A stretch of DNA of 64,000 nucleotides from JAGPUQ01 sp947084925 (GCA_947084925.1 CAMTUJ010000010.1:1-64000); one strand, 5' to 3'. Positions 8,623 to 20,654 are shown, counted from the first letter of the stretch. The notes: generated by a model not told the origin, from the letters alone. Numbers and translations are program-made.

Positions 8623-9005
8623 GTTCCGGGGCGCCCGGACAGTGCCGCGCCGCCGTTTTCGGGCGGAGGTCGAGCGCTGTCCCGGCGCCCGCCCGCTTTT
8701 TCGTCGATCCACCGGAGCCGTTGACGCCATTTTTTCAGGAAGTGGCTTGAGTCTTGCGTGTGTTTACAGCGCAGGGCCGAACCGCGTTCGTCCTGCTTCG
8801 GGAACAGCGAAGCGGGAACCGGGATGGGAGCGGACCGCCACCGGGAGAATGGTCGGCGAACTGTGCCGAGCGGTGTTTCCCGGCGTGGCGCGAGGCTATA
8901 CCCTGAACGGAAAGGATCGCGGCGAGCTCTAAGCAGGGTGGCGCACTTTTCGACGGCGAAAGCGCCACCGACTGAAACTGTCCACGATGGTGGGAGATTT
9001 AGTGT
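8623..9005 (+). other. 383-bp gap before prkA
   Basis: No convincing gene lies here; the open frames in the stretch look like GC-driven shadows. The notable content is a sigma-54-like promoter at 8743-8758, listed separately, followed by a leader of over 200 bases. GGGAG about 11 bases before the prkA ATG may be the ribosome binding site. No hairpin followed by a U tract marks the end of the acetoacetyl-CoA synthetase gene. Confidence 0.6.
8743..8758 (+). promoter_or_regulatory. Candidate sigma-54 promoter for prkA operon
   Basis: TGGCTTGAGTCTTGCG has the invariant GG (8744-8745) and GC (8756-8757) separated by ten bases and keeps TGGC and TTGC of the sigma-54 consensus. Only two positions of the -24 core differ. 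It would place the transcript start about 240 bases before prkA. The E. coli homologue yeaG is known to be linked to nitrogen starvation, which makes the match plausible. No activator binding site was identified. Confidence 0.5.
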
Positions 9006-10940
9006 ATGGCGAGCGGTGCGGATAGTGAAAAGTTCATCGAATCCCTGTCTACCTTCACCCGCGAACACCAGGCGAAACAGTGGCGCGGAACCTTTGCCGA
9101 ATTCGTGCGGGATATCGTCGGACCCCAGTCCCGGCTGGTGACCCGCTCCAGTCATCAATACGTCTGGGACATGCTGCGCTGGATGCAGCGCCGGGAACAG
9201 AAAGAGAGCGACGACAACCATTTCCGGCTGTTTTCCCACGAATTGTTCGGTATCGACAAACCGCTGCAGCGTGTGGTCGACTATTTCAAGGCGGCCAGCG
9301 CCGGCTCCGAAGTCGGGCGCCGGTTGCTGCTGCTGCTGGGGCCTCCCTCGGGCGGTAAGTCGAGTCTGGTGATACTGCTCAAGCGCGGTATCGAGGAGTA
9401 CAGCCTCACCGAGGAAGGCGCGATCTATGGGTTGCAGGGATCGCCACTCCATGAAAATCCGCTCAATCTGGTGCCCTACAGTCTGCGCGCCGAGTTTCGC
9501 GAAACCTACGGCGTCGATATTCAGGGCGATCTGTCGCCCTGGGCGCAATCGGTGCTCGAACACGAATACGGCGGCGATTTCATGCGCTATCCCGTGGAGC
9601 GGATATTTCTGGCCGAGGCCAAACGCATGGGCGTCGGCACCTATGCGCCCCACGATCCCACCACGGCGGATATCGCCGATCTGATCGGTTCCGTCGATCT
9701 CTCCAAGGTGTCGGACTACGGTGACGAGGGCGATCCGCGTGCCTGGTCCTGGTCGGGGGCGGTGTATTCCGCCAGTCGCGGCTTGCTGGAAATGATCGAG
9801 ATCCTCAAGGTGAAACGCGAGTTTCTCTATCTGCTGCTGACGCTGACCCAGGAGCGCAACGTCAAGGTATCGCGTTTCCCCTTGATTCACGTCGATGAAA
9901 CCATCGTCGCGCACACCAACCTGGCCGAGTTCCGCAAGTTTCTTCAGGAGAAGGAAAACGAAGCCTTGCTCGATCGCATGGTCATCGTGCAGGTGCCCTA
10001 TGCGCTGAGTTACCTGGACGAGGCCCGGATTTACCACAAGCTGATCGCCCAGGCGCCGATGTTTCGCGAAGTGCACCTCGATCCCCACACGCTCAAGGTC
10101 GCCGCGGTGTTCTCGATCCTGTCGCGTGTGAAACCTTCCGAGCGCGAGGATCTGGATGGCTCCAAAAAGGTGCGTCTGTACGCCGGCGAGGATGTCGAAG
10201 GCTTCGCGCGCTCCGAATTGCAACGCATCAGCGCCGAGCAGGAAGAAGAGGGACTGTCCGGGGTGTCGCCGCGCTTCGTCGTCAACGCGCTGTCGAATGC
10301 CATCTCCCGCTCCGAAGCGAAAAGTCTCACCAGCATGGAAGTGCTGGTGACGCTGAAGGAAGCGATTGAAAACGATGCGCGCATCGACGCGAAGCAGCGC
10401 CGCCAGTGGGTGGATTTCCTGGTCACCACGCGCAAGGATTTCTATAACCACTGGGTCAAGGAGGATGTCCACAAGGCGCTCTTCGTGTCCTTCGAAGAGG
10501 AGAGCGAAAGCCTGCTGGGCAAGTATCTCGACGAAGTGGAGGCCGCCCTCGACAATCGCGAGGTCTCCGATCCCATCACCGGCGAGACGCGGGCGCCCGA
10601 CGAGCGTTTTCTGCGCGCGGTCGAGGAAAAAATCAATGTTTCCGATGCCGGCAAGCAGACGTTCCGCCAGGAAGTCGTGCGCAAGGCCATGGTGGCCTAC
10701 AAGAAGGGCGAGAGTTTCTCGCTCGATTCCCACTCCAGACTCAAGGAGGCAATGGAAAAATACCTGTTCGAGGAGCGCCGCGATGTGCTGCGCCTGGTGT
10801 CCTCCGTCGCCCGGCCGGACGAGGACGCGCGGGAAAAAATCGCCGCGGTGGAGGAGCGTCTGATCAGCGATTACGGCTACGACCGGCACAGTGCGCGCGA
10901 GGCACTGAATTACGTCACCACGCTAATGTCTCAGGAATAA
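9006..10940 (+). CDS. prkA: PrkA family serine protein kinase
   Basis: Cytoplasmic AAA-type serine kinase of the PrkA/YeaG family, 644 residues, the same length as E. coli YeaG. The nucleotide-binding loop GPPSGGKSS lies near residues 113-121, followed by the AAA core, with the kinase-like region in the C-terminal third. These proteins act in stationary phase and nutrient stress; substrates are poorly known. It is followed by yeaH after 17 bases and then ycgB, the conserved prkA-yeaH-spoVR trio, whose products are thought to work together. GGGAG lies upstream of the ATG. Expression may be from the sigma-54-like site at 8743. Confidence 0.94.
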   Translation: MASGADSEKFIESLSTFTREHQAKQWRGTFAEFVRDIVGPQSRLVTRSSHQYVWDMLRWMQRREQKESDDNHFRLFSHELFGIDKPLQRVVDYFKAASAGSEVGRRLLLLLGPPSGGKSSLVILLKRGIEEYSLTEEGAIYGLQGSPLHENPLNLVPYSLRAEFRETYGVDIQGDLSPWAQSVLEHEYGGDFMRYPVERIFLAEAKRMGVGTYAPHDPTTADIADLIGSVDLSKVSDYGDEGDPRAWSWSGAVYSASRGLLEMIEILKVKREFLYLLLTLTQERNVKVSRFPLIHVDETIVAHTNLAEFRKFLQEKENEALLDRMVIVQVPYALSYLDEARIYHKLIAQAPMFREVHLDPHTLKVAAVFSILSRVKPSEREDLDGSKKVRLYAGEDVEGFARSELQRISAEQEEEGLSGVSPRFVVNALSNAISRSEAKSLTSMEVLVTLKEAIENDARIDAKQRRQWVDFLVTTRKDFYNHWVKEDVHKALFVSFEEESESLLGKYLDEVEAALDNREVSDPITGETRAPDERFLRAVEEKINVSDAGKQTFRQEVVRKAMVAYKKGESFSLDSHSRLKEAMEKYLFEERRDVLRLVSSVARPDEDAREKIAAVEERLISDYGYDRHSAREALNYVTTLMSQE

Positions 10941-10957
10941 CCTGAAGGGGCGTTCGT

Positions 10958-12133
10958 ATGATGTCGTTCACGGATGGTGAAGCCCGCAACGGACTGGGGC
11001 GCTGGTACGACCTGTTTTCCCGCGGCACGCGGGACTGGCTGCGCCATAATGCAAAGGTCCGGCAGGCGGTGCGTGACCATCTGCCGGAACTGGTCGCGGG
11101 GTCCGATGTGTTGAGCAATCCGCGCGACCGCACCGTCAAGGTGCCGGTGCGGTTTCTGGAACACCACCGCTTCCGGCTGCGCGATCAGGACGACGAGCAG
11201 GGTGCGGGCCAGGGCGCGAACGTCAAACCCGGCGATGTGCTGCGCCCCGGCCAGCCCGGGTCGGGTACCGATGCGGGCGGCGGCGAGGGCGAAGGCCCGC
11301 TCAGTTTCGTGCTTGAGTTTCAGATTGACGACATCCTCGACTGGCTGTGGGAGGAGTTGGAGCTGCCCAATCTGCAGCCGCGCGCGGGCACCGCGATCGA
11401 AGAGGATGTCTATGTGCGCGAGGGCTGGGACAAGCGCGGCGCGCGCTCCCGGCTGGATCGTCGCCGCACCCTCAAGGAAGCGGTCAAACGGCGCGGCGTG
11501 CAGCCCGACAGCCGGATTCCCATCGGCAACGACGACCTCCGCTTTCGGCAACTGGCGCGGCGCCCCAAACCGACGGCGAGCGCGGTGGTGTTTTTCGTGC
11601 TCGATGTGTCTTCCAGCATGGATGAACACTGCCGGAAGCTGGCCAAGACGTTTTTCTTCTGGGCGTTGCAGGGCATTCGCCGCCAGTACACCAGCGTCGA
11701 AACGGTGTTTGTCGCCCACACGGTCGATGCCTGGGAATTCGCCGAGGAACAGTTCTTCCAGGTGCGCGGTGAAGGTGGCACCAAGAGCTCCACCGGCTTT
11801 GCCAGGGCGCACGAAATCCTGGTCGAGCGCTTCGATCCGGCGCGTTACAACTGCTATCTGTTTTATGCCACCGACGGCCACAACTTCAGCGAGGACCGCG
11901 GCGCCGCCACAACGGAATTGCAGCGCCTGCTGCCGCTGATGAACTTTGCCGGCTACGCCGAGGTGTCCCAGCAGAGCCACCGCCACATGGATACCGAAAT
12001 CGCCGCCATCTGGCAGCGCCTCGCGGCGGAGGATCTGCCCGTGGGCAGCTACATGCTGAATGAGGACGCCGATATCTGGCCGGCGATCAAGGCGTTTTTC
12101 ACCGATCAGGCAACCCGCACCGGAGTCTCCTGA
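10958..12133 (+). CDS. yeaH: YeaH/YhbH family protein (DUF444)
   Basis: Member of the YeaH/YhbH (DUF444) family, 391 residues, encoded with PrkA across many bacteria. The C-terminal half resembles a von Willebrand factor A domain with a metal-binding DVSSSM motif near residues 213-218, and the centre contains a charged RRRTLKEAVKRRG segment. A glycine-rich linker lies around residues 85-115. A second Met immediately follows the first, so the start could be one codon later; AAGGGG upstream serves either. Molecular function is unknown; conserved linkage suggests a partner or regulator of PrkA. Confidence 0.92.
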   Translation: MMSFTDGEARNGLGRWYDLFSRGTRDWLRHNAKVRQAVRDHLPELVAGSDVLSNPRDRTVKVPVRFLEHHRFRLRDQDDEQGAGQGANVKPGDVLRPGQPGSGTDAGGGEGEGPLSFVLEFQIDDILDWLWEELELPNLQPRAGTAIEEDVYVREGWDKRGARSRLDRRRTLKEAVKRRGVQPDSRIPIGNDDLRFRQLARRPKPTASAVVFFVLDVSSSMDEHCRKLAKTFFFWALQGIRRQYTSVETVFVAHTVDAWEFAEEQFFQVRGEGGTKSSTGFARAHEILVERFDPARYNCYLFYATDGHNFSEDRGAATTELQRLLPLMNFAGYAEVSQQSHRHMDTEIAAIWQRLAAEDLPVGSYMLNEDADIWPAIKAFFTDQATRTGVS

Positions 12134-12134
12134 G

Positions 12135-13505
12135 ATGCCCTCCCGACTCGATCAGTACATTCCGCAACTGGAAGCCCTGGCCGCCGCGCAGGGGCTCGTT
12201 CATCACCCGGTGGATTTCGAAGTGGTGCCGGCCAGTTTCATGATGGAAGTGGCCGTGTACGGCCTCCCGGTGCGGATGCCGCACTGGTCGTTCGGCGTGC
12301 GCTGGGTGTACCAGATGATCCAGCACCGCATGGGTCATTCGCGGATTTTCGAAGTGGTGTTTCCCGGCAATCCCAACCACGCCTACCTGGTCGATACCAA
12401 CAGCATCGAGGAAAACACCCTGGTGGTCGCCCATGTGCTGGGGCACGCGGATTTCTCCCGCAACAACATGGCCTTTGTGCGCAGTCAGGAGCAGGTGGGC
12501 TATCACATCGTGGAGCAGGCGGCCGCTCACGCCCACCGCATCCAGGAAGCGATCGATCAGCAGGGCGAGCAGCGCGTCGAGCGGGTGCTGGACGCGGCGC
12601 TGGCGCTGGAGCCGCACATCGATACCGATCTGCCGCTCAACCGCAGCCGTTATCAGCGGCCCGAGCGGCAGGTGGCCCGGGAGCCGGGAGAGGCGGACTT
12701 TGGCGGCCGCTACGCGCGTCTGCCCGGCGTCAAGGCCGCGCCGGCGGCGACGCGCCTGGAGCCGTTGCATATTCCGCCGCGCCCGGAGCGCGACCTGCTG
12801 TGGTTCATCGCCCAGTACGCGCCCGAAATGGAAGACTGGGAGCGCGATATTTTTCTCGCGGTGCGCAAGGAGTCCTGGTATTTCCAGCCGGTATTCAACT
12901 GCCAGATCATGAACGAAGGCTGGGCCAGTTACTGGCATTCACGGCTGTTGCGCGAAGCCGATTTCCTGCCGTCGCAGTTCTATGTGGACTGCATGAAGAC
13001 GCATTCCGATGTGGTCAGTCCCCATGCCGGTGACAAGCAGGTCGCGCTGCGCATCAATCCCTACCATCTGGGTTATGTGCTCTGGGAGCGCCTGATCGCG
13101 GAGCGCGGTTTCAGCGCGGCGCGGGAAATCATGCAGCAGGAGGACGACTTCGGGTTCATTCGCAATTATCTGACCGCCGAGATCGCCGACGAGCTCGATC
13201 TGTTTGTGTACTCGGCGAGTCGCGCGGGCGCGGTGCGCGTGACGGAGTCGACGCTCGACCAGTTGCGCGAAACCATTCTGGCGCCCAAGTTCAATTTTGG
13301 CGCTCCCCGGGTGGCGGTGGAGGATCTGGGCAGCGACGGCAGTCTGACCCTGCGCCACCAGTATCGCGATGACGGACGCGGTCTCGATGCCGGGCGCGCG
13401 CGCCATGTGCTGGATTACGTCCAGCAGGTCTGGCGGCGTCCGGTGCGTCTCATCACCGTCGATGGTCGTGGCGAGGAGACCAGCCTGACGGCGACGGCCG
13501 CCTAA
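12135..13505 (+). CDS. ycgB: SpoVR family protein YcgB
   Basis: SpoVR-like protein of 456 residues, third member of the prkA-yeaH-spoVR unit. Family-typical stretches are the N-terminal RMPHWSFGVRWVYQ region, NPNHAYLVDTN, VAHVLGHADF and the central FNCQIMNEGWASYWHSR, with several conserved His and Glu residues that could bind metal. In Bacillus, SpoVR affects spore cortex formation, but in non-sporulating proteobacteria the role is unknown and probably tied to starvation. The ATG at 12135 begins one base after the yeaH stop, so a longer frame from 12060 inside yeaH is rejected. Confidence 0.93.
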   Translation: MPSRLDQYIPQLEALAAAQGLVHHPVDFEVVPASFMMEVAVYGLPVRMPHWSFGVRWVYQMIQHRMGHSRIFEVVFPGNPNHAYLVDTNSIEENTLVVAHVLGHADFSRNNMAFVRSQEQVGYHIVEQAAAHAHRIQEAIDQQGEQRVERVLDAALALEPHIDTDLPLNRSRYQRPERQVAREPGEADFGGRYARLPGVKAAPAATRLEPLHIPPRPERDLLWFIAQYAPEMEDWERDIFLAVRKESWYFQPVFNCQIMNEGWASYWHSRLLREADFLPSQFYVDCMKTHSDVVSPHAGDKQVALRINPYHLGYVLWERLIAERGFSAAREIMQQEDDFGFIRNYLTAEIADELDLFVYSASRAGAVRVTESTLDQLRETILAPKFNFGAPRVAVEDLGSDGSLTLRHQYRDDGRGLDAGRARHVLDYVQQVWRRPVRLITVDGRGEETSLTATAA

Positions 13506-13508
13506 CCG

Positions 13509-13630
13509 GTTGCTGAAAAACTGCTGCGGGCACCATCTGCTTCGTTGCGCGGTGCTCGCTCCCTCGCCTATCTGCTTGATATGTCTCGGTCGCCGCGCGC
13601 GGCCCGGCCGTCGCGATGTCCTTCAACAGC
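13509..13630 (-). repeat. MITE-like repeat, copy 2 (inverted, diverged)
   Basis: This stretch aligns with the reverse complement of 1-141. About 60 central bases (from CATCTGCTTCGTTGCGCGGT through the TGATATGTCTCGGTCG segment) differ by a single base, while the ends are decayed: GGTTGCTGAAAAAC on the left and CTTCAACAGC on the right replace the perfect ends of copy 1, and the right half is shorter. It fills the gap between ycgB and uvrA and stops about three bases before the uvrA stop codon. Confidence 0.75.
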
Positions 13631-13633
13631 GGG

Positions 13634-16486
<2,853 letters not shown>

Positions 16487-16650
16487 GGCGGTTGCTCGCA
16501 GCGGATCCAAAACAATCGCGCATTGTAATCACCGCCGACGGCGCCGCACCACGCCGGCTCCGGGAACGTACAGCCAGGCCGCAGGCGCTGGGCTAAAATG
16601 ACGAGACTTCCCCGACCGGCCGAGCGACACGTCCCGATGATGGTTTCTAA

Positions 16651-18066
16651 ATGATCGTTCCCGTAGTCCTGGCCGGTGGCGCCGGCACCCGCCTGTGGCC
16701 GCTGTCGCGGCGCCTGTTTCCCAAGCAGTTTCTACCCCTGGTCGGCGCTCAGCCGATGCTGCAGGCGACGCTGGAGCGTCTTGCCGGACTTGCGCCCGGA
16801 CCCGCCGTGCTGGTGTGCAACGAGGATCATCGCTTCATCGCCGCCGAGCAGGCGCGCGTCTGGGGCGGCGCCGTTGATGCCATCCTGCTGGAGCCGGTGG
16901 CGCGCAATACCGCGCCCGCGGTGGCGTTGGCGGCGCTCCATGCCCAGGCCACGACCGGGGCCGATCCGCTGCTGCTGGTGCTGGCCGCGGACCATGTGAT
17001 CGCCGATATCGCGGCTTTCCATGCCGCCGTCGCGGCGGCCGCGCGCCAGGCCGAACGCGGGCGTCTGGTCACTTTGGGGATTGCGCCGGTGGCCGCCGAA
17101 ACCGGCTATGGCTACATTCGTCGCGGCGCGCTTTTGTCGCGCGAGGAGTTCGTGTACGAGGTGGCTGCCTTTGTCGAAAAGCCTGACGCCGACACCGCAC
17201 GCGCTTATCTGGAGACGGGCGATTATTACTGGAACAGCGGAATTTTCGTGTTCCGGGCGAGCCGTTTCCTCGCCGAGCTGGGCCGTCATAGACCCGAGAT
17301 TCTCGTCGCGTGCGAGCGCGCCGCCGCAGGTAGCGCCCGGGACGGCGATTTCGTGCGCGTCGATGCGGCGGCATTTGCCGCCTGTCCCACCGATTCCATC
17401 GATTACGCGGTGATGGAGCACACCGATGCCGCCGCCGTGGTGGAGCTGCACAGTCCCTGGAACGATGTCGGTTCCTGGGCGGCGCTCTGGGAGCTCGCGG
17501 ACAAGGACGCCGACGGCAACGCCTGTCGCGGCGACGTGCTGCGGATCGATTCCAGCAACAACCTGCTGCGTTCCGAGCACCGGCTGCTGGCCACCGTGGG
17601 GCTGCGCGACACCGTGGTGGTGGAAACCAAGGACGCCGTGCTGGTGGCGCCCCGCGAGCGCATAGGCGGTCTGAAACAACTGGTGGCGCAACTGGCGGCT
17701 GCCGCGCGCCCCGAAGAAGAAGCCAACCGTCAGGTCTATCGGCCCTGGGGCAGTTACGACACCCTGGACGCCGGGCACCGCTTCCAGGTCAAGCGCATCC
17801 TCGTGGAACCGGGGGCCAGTCTCTCGACCCAGATGCATCATCACCGCGCCGAGCACTGGATCGTGGTGGCGGGCACGGCACGGGTCACGCTGGACGGCCA
17901 CGAAACCCTGCTCGCCGAAAACGAATCCATCTACATTCCCATCGGGACCCGGCACTCGCTGGCCAATCCGGGGAAGCTTGCGCTGGAAATCATCGAAGTG
18001 CAGACCGGCGCCTATCTCGGCGAGGACGACATCGTGCGTTTCGAGGATCGCTACGGCCGTGTCTGA
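16651..18066 (+). CDS. manC: Mannose-1-phosphate guanylyltransferase / mannose-6-phosphate isomerase
   Basis: Bifunctional type II enzyme making GDP-mannose from mannose-1-phosphate and GTP, with a C-terminal cupin that interconverts fructose-6-phosphate and mannose-6-phosphate. The 471 residues match the AlgA/CpsB/XanB family. The pyrophosphorylase motif GGAGTRLWPLSR lies at 9-20, FVEKP near 175-179, and the cupin metal site HHHRAEHW near 391-398. TAAAAT at 16594-16599 could be the -10 box; no clear Shine-Dalgarno is seen. With manB (24788) and pgi (26200) it completes the route from fructose-6-phosphate to GDP-mannose. Confidence 0.94.
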   Translation: MIVPVVLAGGAGTRLWPLSRRLFPKQFLPLVGAQPMLQATLERLAGLAPGPAVLVCNEDHRFIAAEQARVWGGAVDAILLEPVARNTAPAVALAALHAQATTGADPLLLVLAADHVIADIAAFHAAVAAAARQAERGRLVTLGIAPVAAETGYGYIRRGALLSREEFVYEVAAFVEKPDADTARAYLETGDYYWNSGIFVFRASRFLAELGRHRPEILVACERAAAGSARDGDFVRVDAAAFAACPTDSIDYAVMEHTDAAAVVELHSPWNDVGSWAALWELADKDADGNACRGDVLRIDSSNNLLRSEHRLLATVGLRDTVVVETKDAVLVAPRERIGGLKQLVAQLAAAARPEEEANRQVYRPWGSYDTLDAGHRFQVKRILVEPGASLSTQMHHHRAEHWIVVAGTARVTLDGHETLLAENESIYIPIGTRHSLANPGKLALEIIEVQTGAYLGEDDIVRFEDRYGRV

Positions 18067-18143
18067 TCGGTGGGCGAGGCTTGCGCGGCGCGGGCGAGAC
18101 TGCGGAAAATAGCGGAGTCTCGTCGCGGTGAGGTTTCCCGGCG

Positions 18144-18188
18144 GGGCCGTGTTTTCAGGTGGGCCGTGTTTCAGGGCCGTATTTTGAG
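18144..18188 (+). repeat. Three imperfect 15-bp tandem repeats
   Basis: GGGCCGTGTTTTCAG (18144-18158), GGGCCGTGTTTCAG (18161-18174) and GGGCCGTATTTTGAG (18174-18188) follow one another immediately before the next gene. The last copy contributes the purine-rich start of that gene's ribosome binding site. Confidence 0.7.
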
Positions 18189-18196
18189 GAGGGAAG

Positions 18197-19063
18197 GTGA
18201 CAGGCGTTGATGACATGTGCTGTTTGCCGGGCTGGGTCGGCAAAGCCGCCATCCGGCACGAGCCGTTTCCCCATCTGGTGGTGCCGGATGCATTGCCTCC
18301 AGCGCTGTATCAGGAGTTGGAGCATTCCTATCCGGCACTGGCCGAAGTTGCCGGGCCGGGTCCGCTCGCGAACAACCGGCTCTACAAGCTCGCGGCGGCG
18401 GACGTCGTGGCCAGCGCGCGTATCGCGCCCCGGTGGCGCGAATTTTTTGCCTACCACACCTCGGCGGACTTCTTCGATCGGGTTTGCGTTCTCTGGGAGG
18501 ATGAGATTGCCGCCCTGCATCCCGGTATTCGTGACGCCTTCGGCAAGGCGCCGCAGGCCTTTGGGACCGTGCTTCGCCAGCCGGGGAAAAAAGGCAACGC
18601 CGCCAATTTTGCCGCTGATGTTGCCCTCGACTGCCAGTTCGGCATGAACAGCCCGGTGACGACGCCGTCCGCGGTGCGCGGCCCCCATCTCGATAATCCC
18701 GCCAAATTGTTTGCCGCCCTGCTCTATTTCCGTCATGCGGACGACGTTTCCATCGGCGGCGAGCTGGAGCTGTACCGGGTCAAGCCCGGGCAGCGTCCCA
18801 TGGCACGGGGTTCCCGGGTCAGGCCCGATGCGGTGGAGGTGGCCGAGCGCGTGGCCTATGCGCCGAATACCCTGGTCATGTGGCTCAACTCGCCTCTCGC
18901 CATCCACGGAGTGTCGCCGCGCTCCGTCACTCCGGTGCCGCGGCGTTACATTAATTTTCTCGGGGAATGCTACGGCGCCGGCGTGTCTTTCACTGATCCC
19001 GCCGGCCTGCGTCCCCGCCCCTGGCAGTTGCTCGAACGCTATCGGCGCAGCCGCGCACGGTGA
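18197..19063 (+). CDS. Putative 2-oxoglutarate/Fe(II)-dependent oxygenase
   Basis: Protein of 288 residues with an apparent 2OG-Fe(II) dioxygenase core. An HLD triad (His164, Asp166) is followed by a GELELYR strand and a distal AIHGVSPR motif (His237), with RRYINF just after supplying the Arg expected to bind 2-oxoglutarate. The N-terminal FPHLVVPDALPP is also typical of prolyl-hydroxylase-like members. The substrate is unknown. The GTG at 18197 has GAGGAGGGAAG immediately upstream; an ATG at 18215 is the alternative. It lies between manC and yajR, separate from both functionally, with tandem repeats in its leader, so it may be an insertion into the uvrA-yajR-ssb neighbourhood. Confidence 0.7.
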   Translation: MTGVDDMCCLPGWVGKAAIRHEPFPHLVVPDALPPALYQELEHSYPALAEVAGPGPLANNRLYKLAAADVVASARIAPRWREFFAYHTSADFFDRVCVLWEDEIAALHPGIRDAFGKAPQAFGTVLRQPGKKGNAANFAADVALDCQFGMNSPVTTPSAVRGPHLDNPAKLFAALLYFRHADDVSIGGELELYRVKPGQRPMARGSRVRPDAVEVAERVAYAPNTLVMWLNSPLAIHGVSPRSVTPVPRRYINFLGECYGAGVSFTDPAGLRPRPWQLLERYRRSRAR

Positions 19064-19184
19064 CCGCCGAGTTGCGGTACCGCCCAACGAGCGGTCCCTG
19101 ACGGGATCAGTATCGTCTTTGCTTTTGCAAGGCCATTCAGTATTCTAGCCGCCCCTCCGGTTATCCCGCCGCGCTGTCCCCTGC

Positions 19185-20540
19185 ATGCTGACATCCCTTG
19201 AACTGCGCGCCTTGCTGGGCCTGGTGTTTCTCTATGCCACGCGGATGCTCGGCCTGTTCATGGTGCTGCCGGTGCTTGCGCTCAATGAAGCCCAGTACAG
19301 CGGCGCCACGGCCGCGACCATAGGACTGTGTCTGGGGATCTACGGGCTCACCCAGGGCATGTTGCAAATTCCTTTCGGCCTCGCCTCCGACCGCTTTGGA
19401 CGCAAGCCGCTCATCATCATCGGCATCCTGCTGTTTGTCGCGGGTTCGGTGATCGCCGCCCAAGCGCACACCGTGTACCAGTTGATGCTAGGGCGGGCGG
19501 TGCAGGGCGCGGGTGCGGTGGCCGGCGTCATCATGGCGTTGCTGGCGGATGTGACGCGCGAGCAGGTGCGCACCCGCGCCATGGCGGCGGTGGGCGGCAG
19601 CATCGGACTCTCGTTCGCGGTGGCGATGGCGCTGGGTCCGGTGATCGCCTCCCACTGGGGCATGTCGGCGGTGTTCTGGGTGACGGCGGCCCTGGGTATT
19701 TTGGGATTGCCGGTGTTGCTGTCGATTCCCACGCCGAGCCGGCTTTCGACCCACGAACTGGTGCCGATGCCGGAAATGCTGGGCCGGGTGCTGCGCAATT
19801 CCGAACTGCTGAGGCTGGATGTGGGAATCTTTGCGCTTCACTTCGCCCAGATGGCGACCTGGGTGTCGGTGCCCGTGCTGCTTGAACAGGTGGTGGGATT
19901 CGAGCGGGACCGGCATTGGTATCTTTATCTGATCACCATGGGCGCCGGCTTTGCCCTGATGGTGCCGTTCATCTGGTATGGCGAAACACGGCGGCGGATG
20001 AAGCCGATATTTCTGGGCGCCATCGCGCTGCTGGCGGTGGCCGAGGCGGTGCTGGCTTCGGCAGGCAGTCGTTTCGCGGTGATGGCCACGGGCCTGCTGT
20101 TGTTTTTCATGGCGTTCAACCTGCTGGAAGCGTCGTTGCCGTCCCTGGTCAGCAAGCTGTGCCCGCCGGGCATCAAGGGCACGGCGCTCGGCATTTATTC
20201 CACCAGTCAGTTTCTGGGCGCGTTCGCGGGCGGCGCCCTGGGTGGCCTGGTCGCGCATCGTTTCGGTGGCGGGAGTGTGTTCTGGTTTGCCGGTGGCGCC
20301 GCGCTGATATGGTTTGCCGTGGCCAGCACCATGCGTGCTCCGCGCCGGTTGCGCAGCCTGACGTTGACCCAGACGGCGGGAGAACCCGTGGTCCGGCGCG
20401 AAGCCCTGCTGGGCGTGGTGGCCGGAGTCGAGGACGTGATTCACATCCCGAGCCATCAGGTCGCCTATGTGCAGGTGGACGACGATGCGCTCGACAGCGC
20501 CCATCTGGAGCGTGTTCTGGGACGCCCGCTGAGCGCCTGA
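19185..20540 (+). CDS. yajR: YajR-like MFS transporter
   Basis: Major facilitator superfamily exporter of 451 residues with twelve predicted membrane segments. The DRFGRKP motif between segments 2 and 3 (about residues 67-73) and LGRAVQGAGAVAG near 102-114 mark the drug-proton antiporter group. The soluble C-terminal tail after residue about 385 (LLGVVAGVEDVIHIPSHQ onward) resembles the YAM domain of E. coli YajR (454 residues). Its natural substrate is not known. Adjacent to ssb and near divergent uvrA, an arrangement found in pseudomonads, here interrupted by manC and the oxygenase gene. Confidence 0.88.
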   Translation: MLTSLELRALLGLVFLYATRMLGLFMVLPVLALNEAQYSGATAATIGLCLGIYGLTQGMLQIPFGLASDRFGRKPLIIIGILLFVAGSVIAAQAHTVYQLMLGRAVQGAGAVAGVIMALLADVTREQVRTRAMAAVGGSIGLSFAVAMALGPVIASHWGMSAVFWVTAALGILGLPVLLSIPTPSRLSTHELVPMPEMLGRVLRNSELLRLDVGIFALHFAQMATWVSVPVLLEQVVGFERDRHWYLYLITMGAGFALMVPFIWYGETRRRMKPIFLGAIALLAVAEAVLASAGSRFAVMATGLLLFFMAFNLLEASLPSLVSKLCPPGIKGTALGIYSTSQFLGAFAGGALGGLVAHRFGGGSVFWFAGGAALIWFAVASTMRAPRRLRSLTLTQTAGEPVVRREALLGVVAGVEDVIHIPSHQVAYVQVDDDALDSAHLERVLGRPLSA

Positions 20541-20561
20541 TGCACGGCGTGCGTTGCGCAC

Positions 20562-20588
20562 GGGCCGCGGTTGGCGAGGCCGCGGCCC
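20562..20588 (+). other. Strong GC hairpin between yajR and ssb
   Basis: GGGCCGCGG and CCGCGGCCC form a perfect nine-base stem around a nine-base loop. No run of T follows, so it is not a classical intrinsic terminator, but it could slow or protect transcript ends between yajR and ssb. Confidence 0.5.
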
Positions 20589-20610
20589 AGCGGTTACACT
20601 GGACTTGGCG

Positions 20611-20638
20611 GCACACAATTTTGCAGCACACAATTTTG
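20611..20638 (+). repeat. 13-bp direct repeat upstream of ssb
   Basis: GCACACAATTTTG occurs at 20611-20623 and again at 20626-20638, a 15-base period including a CA spacer. The AT-rich copies lie 17-44 bases before the ssb ATG, where leader or promoter elements are expected. Confidence 0.7.
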
Positions 20639-20654
20639 ACAGGGGATTCTGGCG

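Noticed and set aside
8642..8932. Open frame of 96 codons upstream of prkA
   Set aside because: Composition looks random, several frames are open over the same bases, and the promoter-like site falls inside it.
16487..16650. LexA/SOS operator for uvrA
   Set aside because: No CTGT-N8-ACAG-type palindrome could be found in the uvrA or ssb leaders.
20562..20588. Intrinsic terminator before ssb
   Set aside because: The stem is strong but no T run follows, so it was recorded only as a hairpin.
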